A stretch of DNA of 64,000 nt. Source: Mongoliitalea lutea. GTDB taxonomy: Bacteria > Bacteroidota > Bacteroidia > Cytophagales > Cyclobacteriaceae. The stretch lies in assembly GCF_014652135.1 (NCBI RefSeq), contig NZ_BMYF01000018.1, forward strand, positions 1 through 64,000. The letters are read 5' to 3'. The position numbers and the translations under genes were made by a program. Positions 33,937-42,966 of the stretch are shown here, one piece after another; the first letter of the stretch is position 1, and each line of letters begins with the position of its first letter. The notes below the pieces were generated by a model, which worked only from the letters and a program-made list of their open reading frames with translations, had not been told where the DNA came from and searched no databases.

Positions 33937-34509
33937 TTAATAACTTTCAAGCACCTTACTGATATTTTGGAAGATTTCATCGATTTCTCCAACACCATTA
34001 ATTCTGGTGAGTTTTCCTTGTTTTTCGTAGTAAGAAGCCACAGGTAAGGTTTCATCCAAATATACATTAATCCTTGTTTGGATTTTTTGCTCATCCTGAT
34101 CGTCAGCTCTTCCAGATGTTTTGCCTCTTTCTCTGATCCTGTTTTTCAATACTTCTTCATCTACTTCAAGAGCGATCATTCCTGAAATCTGAGAACCGAT
34201 TTTCACCATCAATTGGTCGAGGGCATCTGCTTGCGCAACTGTCCGTGGGAAACCGTCAAAAATAAAACCATTAGTCTCCGTTGTTGAAACCAGCTTGTCT
34301 TCAACCATGCTTATAACCACTTCATCCGGTACCAAATGACCTTGGTCCATGTAGGTACGTGCCAACTTTCCAAGGTCAGTTCCTTCACCAAGATGTTTTC
34401 TGAATAAATCACCAGTTGATAAGTGGGTCAATTGAAACTTTTCAATGATTTTTTCACTTTGGGTTCCTTTTCCGGCTCCTGGAGGGCCAAATAATACAAG
34501 ATTGATCAT
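33937..34509 (-). CDS. adk: adenylate kinase
   Basis: 190 residues. P-loop GPPGAGKGTQ at 8-17, AMP-binding TGDLFRKHL and FDGFPRTVAQADAL, short lid (GKTSGRADDQDEQ) of the compact class without zinc cysteines. Converts ATP+AMP to 2 ADP. Middle gene of hpt-adk-obgE, an order conserved in Bacteroidota; starts 24 bases after the hpt stop. Confidence 0.96.
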   Translation of the reverse strand: MINLVLFGPPGAGKGTQSEKIIEKFQLTHLSTGDLFRKHLGEGTDLGKLARTYMDQGHLVPDEVVISMVEDKLVSTTETNGFIFDGFPRTVAQADALDQLMVKIGSQISGMIALEVDEEVLKNRIRERGKTSGRADDQDEQKIQTRINVYLDETLPVASYYEKQGKLTRINGVGEIDEIFQNISKVLESY

Positions 34510-34533
34510 GCTTATTTATTTTTCTGCTGCTAC

Positions 34534-35061
34534 TTATTTTAATTGATATATTTCTGGGAGATTTCTCCCTAAGCCATCATAGTCCAAACCATATCCAACC
34601 ACAAATTTATTTGGGATTTCAAAACCTACGTATTTGCAGTCTATTGGATGCTTCAACGCCTCTGGTTTTAATAAAAGGGTGACTACAGAGATAGATTCAG
34701 GAAGCATAGTGCCTAATTCTTCCAATATTTTTTTCATACTTAAGCCTGTATCTACAATGTCTTCTACTATGATCACATGCCTTCCTTTCAATTCAGTGTT
34801 TAAGCCTAATATCGATTGAACTTCCCCTGTAGATGTTGTACCATGATAGGATGCAACCCGAATGAATGAAACCTCAATAGGACAAGAGATGTATTTCACA
34901 AGATCAGATAAAAACATAAATGAACCATTCAATATGCCTATTAATAGGGGCGTCTTGTCCAGATAATCTCTAGTGATTTCAGTTCCCAGCTTTAATAACC
35001 GATCTTGTATCGTGTCGGCATTTATAAATGGTTGGAATTCTTTGTCTTTGATTGTGATCAT
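34534..35061 (-). CDS. hpt: hypoxanthine phosphoribosyltransferase
   Basis: 175 residues. Type I PRTase fold with the PRPP loop VIIVEDIVDTGLSM, flexible-loop region SFIRVASYHGTTSTGEV and base-binding KYVGFEIPNKFVVGYGLDY. Converts hypoxanthine (and often guanine) with PRPP to IMP/GMP in purine salvage. First gene of the hpt-adk-obgE group; a terminator at 35074-35096 separates it from the M42-like peptidase gene. Confidence 0.93.
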   Translation of the reverse strand: MITIKDKEFQPFINADTIQDRLLKLGTEITRDYLDKTPLLIGILNGSFMFLSDLVKYISCPIEVSFIRVASYHGTTSTGEVQSILGLNTELKGRHVIIVEDIVDTGLSMKKILEELGTMLPESISVVTLLLKPEALKHPIDCKYVGFEIPNKFVVGYGLDYDGLGRNLPEIYQLK

Positions 35062-35073
35062 ATAGTAAATAAA

Positions 35074-35096
35074 AAAGCCCTTAACCGAAGGGCTTT
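35074..35096 (-). terminator. intrinsic terminator of the M42-like peptidase gene
   Basis: Stem AAAGCCCTT / AAGGGCTTT, 5-base loop, six T next on the minus strand. Lies between the peptidase gene and hpt. Confidence 0.8.
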
Positions 35097-35146
35097 ACAA
35101 ATATAAAAAAAAATGAAGCCCTTCGTTACTTTTATCTGCTAATAAC

Positions 35147-36064
35147 TTATAGATGTCTGACAAGGTATTGATACATTGCCGTCATTGTCTCCAAATCTTT
35201 TAAGGATACTTTTTCATGAGGACTATGTACATGGTCTTCTGGGGCTCCAATAAAACACCAATCAATTAGATAAGGCGAAAATTGGATCTCTCGCCCATCG
35301 GAACTTCCGTTTGCTTCGACTTCTAATTGAAAAGGTATTCCACTTTCTTTTGCTAGCGCTATGATTCTATCTATGAATTTTTTTCGTGGGATATGTCTGT
35401 CACGAATAGAAATCACTACGCCCTCATGATGCTGTACTCCGTCTGTGACCCATGTGATGTCTGAAATCAAAGCATGTTTAATGGGGGCTGTTTGTTGAAT
35501 GAAATGGAGTAAATAAGGGAGACTGCCACCACCATGTTCTTCGTAGGTGGAAAATACGATCCAACCATTTTCTATAGTTTCACATAATTCCAAAGCATTG
35601 TATATGCCTAATTTATTGTCCAAATAAGGTCCAGAAATAAAATCCTCATCAATCGTCCATGGATTTGCGAAAGACAATCGTGTTCCTCTTGCAATTGCTC
35701 TTGGGAAATCATGATATAATGCTCCATCGTTTTCAATGAGTTTGCATCTAATAGGTCCCAAGTCATCTTCGCCTTCCAAGATGTAGCCGGTTTCAGCTTC
35801 TGGACCACCGATAGGTATTAATTGGTTATTATACCGAACCATGAAACCAATCGTGTCTATATGCGCAAAAACGGCAGTTTGGGGATTCCCAAACTTTAAT
35901 AGAAGACAATCATGAAATTCTTCTCCATAATAAATGTCAGGTATAACTTTAAATTCCGATATTCGTTTAGAGATATAATTATGTAAAAAATTAGCTATTA
36001 AAGATTCGTCCCCAGATGTACCTTTTATTTTGGACAAATCATTCAATAATTGATAATTTGGCAT
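35147..36064 (-). CDS. M42-like zinc aminopeptidase
   Basis: 305 residues. Zinc/active-site landmarks in order: VFAHIDTIGFMV, GPYLDNKLGIYNALE, TYEEHGG, ISDITWV and a late EDHVHSPHEKV, as in the M42/M20 clan, with a small inserted domain (about 70-150). Shorter than TET-type M42 enzymes (about 350). No signal peptide, so probably cytosolic peptide trimming. The exact subfamily is uncertain. Confidence 0.75.
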   Translation of the reverse strand: MPNYQLLNDLSKIKGTSGDESLIANFLHNYISKRISEFKVIPDIYYGEEFHDCLLLKFGNPQTAVFAHIDTIGFMVRYNNQLIPIGGPEAETGYILEGEDDLGPIRCKLIENDGALYHDFPRAIARGTRLSFANPWTIDEDFISGPYLDNKLGIYNALELCETIENGWIVFSTYEEHGGGSLPYLLHFIQQTAPIKHALISDITWVTDGVQHHEGVVISIRDRHIPRKKFIDRIIALAKESGIPFQLEVEANGSSDGREIQFSPYLIDWCFIGAPEDHVHSPHEKVSLKDLETMTAMYQYLVRHL

Positions 36065-36126
36065 AGTTTATGTTAAAGTTTGTGAAAATAAATTACATGC
36101 GAAAATCGAAAAGATTTTTGATAAAG

Positions 36127-36157
36127 TTTAAATAATTAAATTAATAGCATACATTTG
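36127..36157 (+). promoter_or_regulatory. promoter of the first ompA-like gene
   Basis: -7 TACATTTG (36150-36157); -33 TTTA (36127-36130) at 19 bases. A 65-base A-rich leader follows, typical for highly expressed Bacteroidota envelope genes. Confidence 0.6.
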
Positions 36158-36228
36158 TATGTAGTTAAAACTTACGAATCTAAAATCAAATCATTAAACA
36201 CTTAAAAATCTGAAAAAAATTTTTTATT

Positions 36229-37521
36229 ATGAAAAAAATCATACTATCAACATTAATTGCAAGCTCTCTTGCATTAGGTGCAAATGCACAAGACGACTTT
36301 AATAAGTGGTCATTAGAGGTAAGTGGAGGATTTAATAAACCAATGGCTCCTTTAACTGCTGGTTTTCTTTCTCCAACATTAAACATTGGCCATGCTGACC
36401 TTGGAGTTAGATATATGTTCAATGAAAAATTCGGAGCCAAAGTGGACTACGGATTCGGTTCCTTCTCTGAATCCAGTGGCAACAGCCCTTCGTTCTCTAC
36501 AAATTACTTTAGAGCAAATCTATCTGGTGTAGCGAATCTTGGTAGAATCATGGGTTGGGAGTCATTCACAAGACGAGTAAATTTACTTGGGCATTTGGGT
36601 GCTGGCTTTGGTAATGTTAGAGCACAAGAAAATACTTTCAACGATTTTACAGACAAAGTATATAATATCATGACTGGTCTTACTGGTCAAGTTAAATTAA
36701 CAGAAAGAATAGCCTTAACAGGTGATATTAGTACAATTTTGAATGGTAGGCAAACAGTTTCTTTTGACGGAGCTTCTGCTATTTCTCCAAATGATATGAT
36801 TGGTGCTAATAACAATGGTTTCTTTGGAGCCAATGGTACATGGTGGACAGGTACATTAGGTCTAACATTTTATCTAGGCAATAAAGATACACATGCTGAT
36901 TGGTATATCGCTGCTGATAAATATGCTACTAAAGAAGAATTAGCTCAGCAAATCGGTGAGATTAAAGATATGCTTAAAGATTCTGACGGAGATGGTATTC
37001 CTGATTACTTAGATAAAGAACCAAATACTCCTGCTGGAGCTAGAGTTGATTCTTTCGGTAGAACCTTAGATTCTGATGGTGACGGTATCCCTGATCACTT
37101 AGATAAGTGTCCATTCGCTCCAGGACCTGCTTCTAACAACGGTTGTCCTGTAGAAGAAGTGAAAGAGGTTGATTACTTCAAAAAAGCTATTAACGAAGGT
37201 TATGTAAACGTTTACTTCGCATTCGACAGTGCTAAGCCACTAGGTTATTCTTCTTCTTCAGTTAACTATGTAGCTAACTTCTTGAAGAGAAATCCAGGTG
37301 TAAATGTTGAAATCAAAGGTTTTGCTGATGAGTTGGGTCCAGAAGATTACAATATGAAGTTATCTGAAAGAAGAGCGAAATCAGTTTACGACTTGTTGAT
37401 TGCAGCAGGTATCGATGCAGGAAGACTTTCTTACAAAGGATATGGTGAAGACACTAGCGTAGATAAGCGTTCTGCTGATGCGAGACAACTTGCCAGAAGA
37501 ACAAGCTTTGAAGTGAAATAA
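36229..37521 (+). CDS. OmpA-family outer-membrane protein 1
   Basis: 430 residues. Signal peptide (1-21, LGANAQ), N-terminal beta-barrel (about 25-235), coiled link (KEELAQQIGEIKDMLKD), two thrombospondin type-3-like Ca2+-binding repeats (DSDGDGIPDYLDKEP, DSDGDGIPDHLDKCP), and a C-terminal OmpA peptidoglycan-binding domain (about 320-430, NFLKRNPGVNVEIKGFADE, LSERRAKSVYDLLI). Tethers the outer membrane to the cell wall. Tandem with a paralog; each copy has its own promoter and terminator. Confidence 0.92.
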   Translation: MKKIILSTLIASSLALGANAQDDFNKWSLEVSGGFNKPMAPLTAGFLSPTLNIGHADLGVRYMFNEKFGAKVDYGFGSFSESSGNSPSFSTNYFRANLSGVANLGRIMGWESFTRRVNLLGHLGAGFGNVRAQENTFNDFTDKVYNIMTGLTGQVKLTERIALTGDISTILNGRQTVSFDGASAISPNDMIGANNNGFFGANGTWWTGTLGLTFYLGNKDTHADWYIAADKYATKEELAQQIGEIKDMLKDSDGDGIPDYLDKEPNTPAGARVDSFGRTLDSDGDGIPDHLDKCPFAPGPASNNGCPVEEVKEVDYFKKAINEGYVNVYFAFDSAKPLGYSSSSVNYVANFLKRNPGVNVEIKGFADELGPEDYNMKLSERRAKSVYDLLIAAGIDAGRLSYKGYGEDTSVDKRSADARQLARRTSFEVK

Positions 37522-37542
37522 AAAAATAATAATTCAGATTAT

Positions 37543-37569
37543 AAACCCACTTATTTTTTAAGTGGGTTT
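37543..37569. terminator. intrinsic terminator between the two ompA-like genes
   Basis: Stem AAACCCACTTA / TAAGTGGGTTT with a 5-base loop and a T run on the plus strand. Confidence 0.85.
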
Positions 37570-37601
37570 TGTTTTTTTAAAGGAAGAACTAATTACATTT
37601 G
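37568..37601 (+). promoter_or_regulatory. promoter of the second ompA-like gene
   Basis: -33 TTTG (37568-37571), 22-base spacer, -7 TACATTTG (37594-37601), the same -7 sequence as the first copy. The -33 box lies in the T tract of the preceding terminator. Confidence 0.55.
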
Positions 37602-37624
37602 CACTCAAATTAAAAGATTATTAT

Positions 37625-38920
37625 ATGAAGAAGATTCTAGGCCTTGTAGTTGTAGGTTTTTTATTATTTACACCTTTGTTTGCTCAAGTTGATTTTAATC
37701 GATGGTCAATTGAAGTTGATGGTGGTTTTAATAAACCAATGGGGCCATTGACGCCTGGTTACTTATCCCCAACTTTAAATGTTGGACATGCAGGAATAAG
37801 CGGGAGATACATGATCAATCAATATTTTGGAGTAAGTTCTGACTTAGGTTTCGGTGTGTTTCGTGAGGTGAGAGGAGAAAGTCCAAGATTTAGAACAAGT
37901 TACCAGAATTTGAATATTCAAGGTGTTGTAAATTTTGGTAGAATCTTGAATTTTGAGTCATTTATGCCAAAGTTAGGGCTATTATATCATGGTGGTGTTG
38001 GAGGTAGTAGATTAGATTATGAACCAAATTTATTTGGCATTGAAATTCCAGCGGAGTATGCATATACGATTGTGAACGGTTTTACTGGATTATTTAGTAT
38101 TTCTCCAAGAGTTGCTCTTAAAGGTGATATTTCTGTTTATTTGAATGGTAGACAAACGTTTACATTTGATGGGATGTCATATAATGCTCCATTTGTAGTT
38201 GATCCTCCTAGAAATCCTTTCGTTCATGCTACAGGTACTTGGTGGACAGGTACACTAGGACTAGCAATATATTTAGGTAAAAAAGATGTTCATGCTGATT
38301 GGTATATAGAAGGTGAAAAATATGCCACTAAGGCAGAATTAGCGCAACAAATCGGAGAATTAAAAGATATGTTGAAGGATTCAGATGGAGATGGTATTCC
38401 TGATTATATTGATAAAGAACCAAACACCCCTATTGGTGCTAGAGTTGATTCTTTTGGTAGAACTTTAGATTCTGATGGAGATGGGATTCCTGACCATTTG
38501 GACAAATGTCCTTTTGTTCCGGGTCCTGCATCAAATGATGGTTGTCCAGTTAAGGAGGTTAACGAAATTGATTATTTCAAAAAAGCTATCAATGAAGGAT
38601 ATGTTAATGTTTATTTTGCCTTTGATAGAGCTAAACCTCAACCATTTTCATCTTCTTCTGTTAATTATGTGGCCAATTTTTTGAAAAGGAACCCAGGTGT
38701 TAACCTTGAAATTAAAGGTTTTGCTGATGAGTTAGGGCCAGAAAATTATAACATGAAGTTATCTGAACGAAGAGCAAAATCAGTTTATGACCTCTTGATC
38801 GCTGCTGGTATTGATGCAGGTAGACTTTCTTACAAAGGATATGGTGAAGACACTAGCGTAGATAAACGTTCTGCTGATGCAAGACAGCTTGCAAGAAGAA
38901 CAAGCTTCGAAGTGAAATAA
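37625..38920 (+). CDS. OmpA-family outer-membrane protein 2
   Basis: 431 residues from the ATG at 37625 (signal MKKILGLVVVGFLLFTPLFAQ); the in-frame ATG at 37562 lies before the promoter. Same architecture as the upstream paralog: barrel, two DSDGDGIPD repeats, OmpA domain. The barrel has diverged while the last 220 residues are nearly identical, with an exact 44-base block (37423-37466 and 38822-38865). A pair of this kind can offer alternative surface loops on a conserved anchor. Confidence 0.92.
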   Translation: MKKILGLVVVGFLLFTPLFAQVDFNRWSIEVDGGFNKPMGPLTPGYLSPTLNVGHAGISGRYMINQYFGVSSDLGFGVFREVRGESPRFRTSYQNLNIQGVVNFGRILNFESFMPKLGLLYHGGVGGSRLDYEPNLFGIEIPAEYAYTIVNGFTGLFSISPRVALKGDISVYLNGRQTFTFDGMSYNAPFVVDPPRNPFVHATGTWWTGTLGLAIYLGKKDVHADWYIEGEKYATKAELAQQIGELKDMLKDSDGDGIPDYIDKEPNTPIGARVDSFGRTLDSDGDGIPDHLDKCPFVPGPASNDGCPVKEVNEIDYFKKAINEGYVNVYFAFDRAKPQPFSSSSVNYVANFLKRNPGVNLEIKGFADELGPENYNMKLSERRAKSVYDLLIAAGIDAGRLSYKGYGEDTSVDKRSADARQLARRTSFEVK

Positions 38921-38942
38921 TAAAATTTCATATATCAATAAA

Positions 38943-38966
38943 AAACCCGAACTTAGTTTCGGGTTT
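38943..38966. terminator. intrinsic terminator of the second ompA-like gene
   Basis: Stem AAACCCGAA / TTCGGGTTT, 6-base loop, T run on the plus strand. Confidence 0.85.
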
Positions 38967-38984
38967 TTTTATGCCCTTATAGCC

Positions 38985-39635
38985 ATGTTTATATTATCAG
39001 CCATACCCACGATAGCCAACAAGCTTATTGCAGAGCTCCGAGATAGCCAAGTTCAAAAGGACAGTATGCGTTTTAGACATAATCTAAAGCGGTTGGGCTT
39101 TATGTTGGCCTATGAAATTTCAAAAGACTTTGATTATGTTCCTCAAGAAATAAGAACCCCTCTAGCTACCACAACCATAGCGTTGCCTGAAAATGTGGTG
39201 CTAATTTCTGTCCTGAGAGCAGCTATGCCTTTTTACAATGGCTTTTTGGAAGTTTTTGACCATGCCGAAAGTGGTTTTGTAGGCGCGTATAGAATTGAAT
39301 CTAAAAATTCAGATGATTCAGTAGAGATTGATTACTTATATCAAGCTTGTCCAAATTTGGAAGGAAAAACAGTAATCATTATTGATCCTATGTTGGCTAC
39401 AGGGAAATCCTTTGTCAAGACATTTCAAAATTTACTTAAAAATGGGAACCCTAAATCCGTTCATATTGCGGCGGTAATCGCTGCGCCGGAAGGAGTGGAT
39501 TTTATTCAGCAACAACTAAAGGGGCATTCCGTAAAGATATGGAGTTGTGCCTTGGACAGTCATTTGAATGAACATTCATATATAGTTCCTGGGCTAGGAG
39601 ATGCGGGGGATTTAGCTTTTGGTGAAAAATTATAA
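38985..39635 (+). CDS. upp: uracil phosphoribosyltransferase
   Basis: 216 residues. PRTase fold with the PRPP-binding loop VIIIDPMLATGKSFVKT and C-terminal uracil loop YIVPGLGDAGDLAFG, both diagnostic for Upp. Makes UMP from uracil and PRPP. The first strand is preceded by a short hydrophobic start, and an alternative start is not obvious. Head of a run of three plus-strand genes after the ompA terminator. Confidence 0.93.
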   Translation: MFILSAIPTIANKLIAELRDSQVQKDSMRFRHNLKRLGFMLAYEISKDFDYVPQEIRTPLATTTIALPENVVLISVLRAAMPFYNGFLEVFDHAESGFVGAYRIESKNSDDSVEIDYLYQACPNLEGKTVIIIDPMLATGKSFVKTFQNLLKNGNPKSVHIAAVIAAPEGVDFIQQQLKGHSVKIWSCALDSHLNEHSYIVPGLGDAGDLAFGEKL

Positions 39636-39644
39636 TTTACTGCT

Positions 39645-40556
39645 GTGGTATATCTGTTCTTAGTGATTGGCTTGGGTATTTTGCTCTATGGAGGTCATTT
39701 ACTGGTTGAGGGGGCGTCTGGAATCGCCTCTAAATTTGGATTGAGTGCTGGTCTTATTGGATTGACGGTCGTTGCATTTGGCACTTCTGCACCGGAATTA
39801 TTGGTAAGTATCAATGCAGCCTTGAAAGGAACAAGCGATATTGCTATTGGAAATGTGGTGGGCTCTAACATTGCAAATATCTCTCTTGTGCTTGGGTTGA
39901 GTGCTATTTTGTATCCGATTACTATTCAAAAATCAGTTATCAAATTGGATTACCTAGCGATGCTGATTTCTTCTATCCTATTAATAGCATTGAGCTGGAA
40001 TGGACTTATCTCCAGAGGTGAAGGTGTTTTTTTTGTTATTTGTTTGGTAGGATTAAATTGGTATTTCTTTAGAAAATTAAGTGGGGTCTTGGATGAGGAT
40101 GAGGTTGTCCCTGCCAATCTTTTAAAATCCCTTCTTTTTTTAGTTTTAGGTGTAGGGGGGCTCTATGTTGGCTCAGATATGTTTGTTGATAATGCTGTGA
40201 AGATTGCGAAGGATTTTGGAGTAACCGAGCGGGTAATTGGAATTACCGTGATTGCTATTGGAACAAGTTTACCAGAGTTGGTTACTTCTATCATTGCCGG
40301 ATTGAACAAAAAGACTGATATAGCAATCGGGAATGTGCTTGGAAGCAATATTATGAATGTGTTGGCTATTTTAGGGATTACCAGTATTGTGCAACCTATT
40401 CCTGTTTCTGAAACTTTTTTGACGCAAGACTATATGTGGATGCTAGGTATTACTTTGTTGTTGTTTCCAATTATTTTAACCGGTCGGTTAATTAAACGTT
40501 GGGAAGGTGGATTACTTCTAGCAGTGTATTTTATTTATATTTTTCTGTTGCTATGA
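39645..40556 (+). CDS. Ca2+/Na+ antiporter, CaCA family
   Basis: 303 residues with about ten membrane helices in two repeats. Alpha-repeat motifs GLTVVAFGTSAPELLVS with GNVVGSNIAN, and in the second half GITVIAIGTSLPELVTS with GNVLGSNIMN, hold the acidic ion-binding Glu residues. Start is a GTG at 39645, nine bases after upp. Exchanges cation (probably Ca2+) for Na+ or H+ across the inner membrane, like YrbG. Overlaps the next gene (ATGA). Confidence 0.92.
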   Translation: MVYLFLVIGLGILLYGGHLLVEGASGIASKFGLSAGLIGLTVVAFGTSAPELLVSINAALKGTSDIAIGNVVGSNIANISLVLGLSAILYPITIQKSVIKLDYLAMLISSILLIALSWNGLISRGEGVFFVICLVGLNWYFFRKLSGVLDEDEVVPANLLKSLLFLVLGVGGLYVGSDMFVDNAVKIAKDFGVTERVIGITVIAIGTSLPELVTSIIAGLNKKTDIAIGNVLGSNIMNVLAILGITSIVQPIPVSETFLTQDYMWMLGITLLLFPIILTGRLIKRWEGGLLLAVYFIYIFLLL

Positions 40557-41011
40557 TAGAATATATCCTCAAAGTCTTTTTCATTTACATTGCTACTCTT
40601 TTTAAGTTCATTGCAGGTCCTGTATTGGGCTTGGCTGCGGGATTGAGTGCTTTAGAAATGTTGGTGGTAACTGTAGGGGGGATGATGACAACTGTCTTTT
40701 CAATAACCTTATTAGGAGATTGGTTTCGGGCTAATTGGAAGCTTGGTTTGACAAAGAAAAAAAAGGTGTTTAGTCCAAAAACGCGAAAAATTGTGACAGT
40801 TTGGAGGAAATATGGGGTAGTTGGAGTAGCGACATTGACTCCCTTGTTACTTACTCCTGTTGGTGGTACTGTAATTATGAATGCTTTTAATGTAAAAAAA
40901 GAGAAGATTTTCCTTTACATGTTCTTAAGCGCCATGTTTTGGGGACTTATCTTCTCTTTTTCGATTCAATATATTTTGGAGATACCCTTGATTGGAGATT
41001 TACTGCGGTAG
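40553..41011 (+). CDS. small multi-pass membrane protein
   Basis: 152 residues from the ATG at 40553 in the ATGA overlap with the antiporter gene. Four hydrophobic segments (FFIYIATLFKFIAGPVLGLAAG, LVVTVGGMMTTVFSITLLG, ATLTPLLLTPVGGTVIM, FWGLIFSFSIQYIL) around a basic loop (KLGLTKKKKVFSPKTRK). It resembles the small multidrug-export-like membrane family in helix layout only. Coupling to the antiporter suggests a shared task; function unknown. Confidence 0.75.
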   Translation: MIEYILKVFFIYIATLFKFIAGPVLGLAAGLSALEMLVVTVGGMMTTVFSITLLGDWFRANWKLGLTKKKKVFSPKTRKIVTVWRKYGVVGVATLTPLLLTPVGGTVIMNAFNVKKEKIFLYMFLSAMFWGLIFSFSIQYILEIPLIGDLLR

Positions 41012-41908
41012 TTCTTCATCAGGTAATATCTCAATATCTTGGATCAATACTCTTTTGGCAATTTCCTGCCCTGTAAGTGTAGCTGCCAATCCCCCTAAAG
41101 CAGTTTCTTTATAACGGGTTTCCATGCTTGCACCAATTTCTCCCATAGCTTCAATACACTCGTCAACAGGGATGACTGCACTAACGTCCGCAAGGGCTAT
41201 TTGCGCTGAACTATTGGCAATTGCCGAGGCACTGGCATTCCTCACAACGCAAGGGATTTCAACCAAGCCAGCCACGGGATCACAAACCAGTCCCAACATA
41301 CATTGAATGGTAATGGCAACTGCGTTGAATATCTGATCGATACTACCTCCCAGACAAAATACCATAGCGCCAGAAGCCATCGCTGCTGCCGAACCTGTTT
41401 CTGCCTGACAACCACCTACAGCCCCTGCCAAGCTTGCTTTTTCTTCAATGATTAGGGCAATACCGGCACCAACTAATAAACCTTCTAATATTTTTTGGTC
41501 TTCTAGCTGATGAATTTCCTGTAATGTATACAATGTGCCTGGAAGAATACCAGAGGCACCTGCAGTAGGAGCAGCTACTACACGTCCCATGCATGAATTA
41601 ACCTCTTTAGCTGCAAGCGCTCTAGCTATCAATCGTTGAAATTCAGGAGACAAGACGCTCAAAGGGTGTTTGTATACTTTCTTCGCTCCGTTATTAATCA
41701 TGCCTGATCGAGACGTCATATCTTCTTGAAGACCTGTGTCTACAGCTTCTTTCATGACCTGATAAGCTTTGCCTAAACCAGTCCAGATATCGGCTTCTTT
41801 TTTGTTTTTTTGAGTCATCTCATACTCAATGACTGAATCGTACAATGTGATGTCTTTGTCCAGACAGTACTGTTTCCAGCCTTTGAAGCTATCGAATAAA
41901 AAGCTCAT
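41000..41908 (-). CDS. L-serine ammonia-lyase, iron-sulfur type, alpha chain
   Basis: 302 residues from the ATG at 41908 (MSFLFDSFKGW); a frame open to 41992 runs into the terminator hairpin and is unlikely. Seen: SCMGRVVAAPTAGASGILPG, GGCQAETGSAAAMASGA and CDPVAGLVEIPCVVRN, with the Cys residues that hold the [4Fe-4S] cluster. Converts L-serine to pyruvate and ammonia. The alpha domain alone is present; the beta/ACT domain found fused or as a partner in other systems is not in the window. Its 3' end overlaps the previous plus-strand gene by 12 bases. Confidence 0.88.
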   Translation of the reverse strand: MSFLFDSFKGWKQYCLDKDITLYDSVIEYEMTQKNKKEADIWTGLGKAYQVMKEAVDTGLQEDMTSRSGMINNGAKKVYKHPLSVLSPEFQRLIARALAAKEVNSCMGRVVAAPTAGASGILPGTLYTLQEIHQLEDQKILEGLLVGAGIALIIEEKASLAGAVGGCQAETGSAAAMASGAMVFCLGGSIDQIFNAVAITIQCMLGLVCDPVAGLVEIPCVVRNASASAIANSSAQIALADVSAVIPVDECIEAMGEIGASMETRYKETALGGLAATLTGQEIAKRVLIQDIEILPDEELPQ

Positions 41909-41972
41909 ATTATTTGGGTTTATTCGTTTGTAAAATTCACCAATTCCATTGGTATTTACAACAAAGAAAAAA

Positions 41973-42000
41973 GCCCTCATTTGGTTCATCAAATGAGGGC
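41973..42000 (-). terminator. intrinsic terminator of the sigma/FKBP operon
   Basis: Stem GCCCTCATTTG / CAAATGAGGGC with a 6-base loop; on the minus strand a TTTTTTC run follows. Confidence 0.85.
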
Positions 42001-42006
42001 CTTTTA

Positions 42007-42960
42007 TTAATTAATGGAAACTATGCGTGCTTTAAATAGCAAGGGTTCAAAAGGTCTTGCGAGTTCAGGGAGAAGACCGCGACTAAAAAGGTCTTGCCTG
42101 ATTGCAAAAGGGAATACTTGAGTAGTCGCCCCAAATCCAAGTCTTGAAGGAAGAATCACTTCTATTTCTTGGTCAACTTTTACTCCAAGCATGGACAAAT
42201 TCAAAAATGCCTGATTTTCTTGATTTCCTATTCTTATTTGAAATGAATTGGCGCCTGTTGGAAGATTGGCGAAAGGATTGTTGACATCTATCTGAGCTAT
42301 GGAGTAGTTAAACCGGACTAAGCTTCCTCCTTCACCTTCACGGACGCCACTGCCTTCTTTTACAGTCCTTATATACATTCCGGCACTTGTCTTTTGAAAA
42401 TCTTCAAACTCATTTTCGGTAATGAATTTTTCGATTATTTGCTCCTCCATTTCATTGATTTGTGCTTGGCTGTATATTTTCGCAAATTTTATTCGAACCA
42501 CAAGATTGGAGTTAGGCTGAATAAGCTGTTGAAAACTGTATCCTCCATAAGCTAAGTGAGAAGGGATAAATAATTCTAAGGTTTCGCCTTCTCTAGCAAT
42601 TCCACTTGAAAAATTAATACCTCTTGGGACTAAGCCTAACTCTGAATGCGCATACAATCTAGGCGGCTTATTCTCATCTAAGTGTGTGTCTATTAGCTGC
42701 CCATCAATTGTTCTGATTTCGTAATATACCCCTAGAATATTGTTGTTAACAATTTGCTGACCAGATTCATTACTTTCTACTTTTCTGTAAAAGTACCCTA
42801 ATTGTGTTTCAAGTGCATCAATGTTATTTCGTTCTAGAAAATCTCGGAGTATTTTCATATCTCGTTCAATTGCAATTTCGAGCTCACTTTCTGAGTTGAT
42901 ACAAGCACTCATCCATGACATGACCATTAATGCTACTAAGCTAGTCCATACTTTCTTCAT
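42007..42960 (-). CDS. FKBP-type peptidyl-prolyl isomerase lipoprotein with two FKBP-like domains
   Basis: 317 residues. Lipoprotein signal ending at Cys (WMSACIN). First FKBP-like domain about 70-165 (VYYEIRTIDGQLIDT, IPSHLAYGGYSFQQLI), second about 195-317 (VKEGSGVREGEGG, LPSRLGFGATTQVFPF). The helical linker between them (INEMEEQIIEKFITENEFED) resembles the dimer arms of FkpA/Mip-type chaperones. Probably folds or holds outer-membrane clients. Third gene of an ECF sigma operon. Confidence 0.85.
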   Translation of the reverse strand: MKKVWTSLVALMVMSWMSACINSESELEIAIERDMKILRDFLERNNIDALETQLGYFYRKVESNESGQQIVNNNILGVYYEIRTIDGQLIDTHLDENKPPRLYAHSELGLVPRGINFSSGIAREGETLELFIPSHLAYGGYSFQQLIQPNSNLVVRIKFAKIYSQAQINEMEEQIIEKFITENEFEDFQKTSAGMYIRTVKEGSGVREGEGGSLVRFNYSIAQIDVNNPFANLPTGANSFQIRIGNQENQAFLNLSMLGVKVDQEIEVILPSRLGFGATTQVFPFAIRQDLFSRGLLPELARPFEPLLFKARIVSIN

Positions 42961-42966
42961 ATTTTG

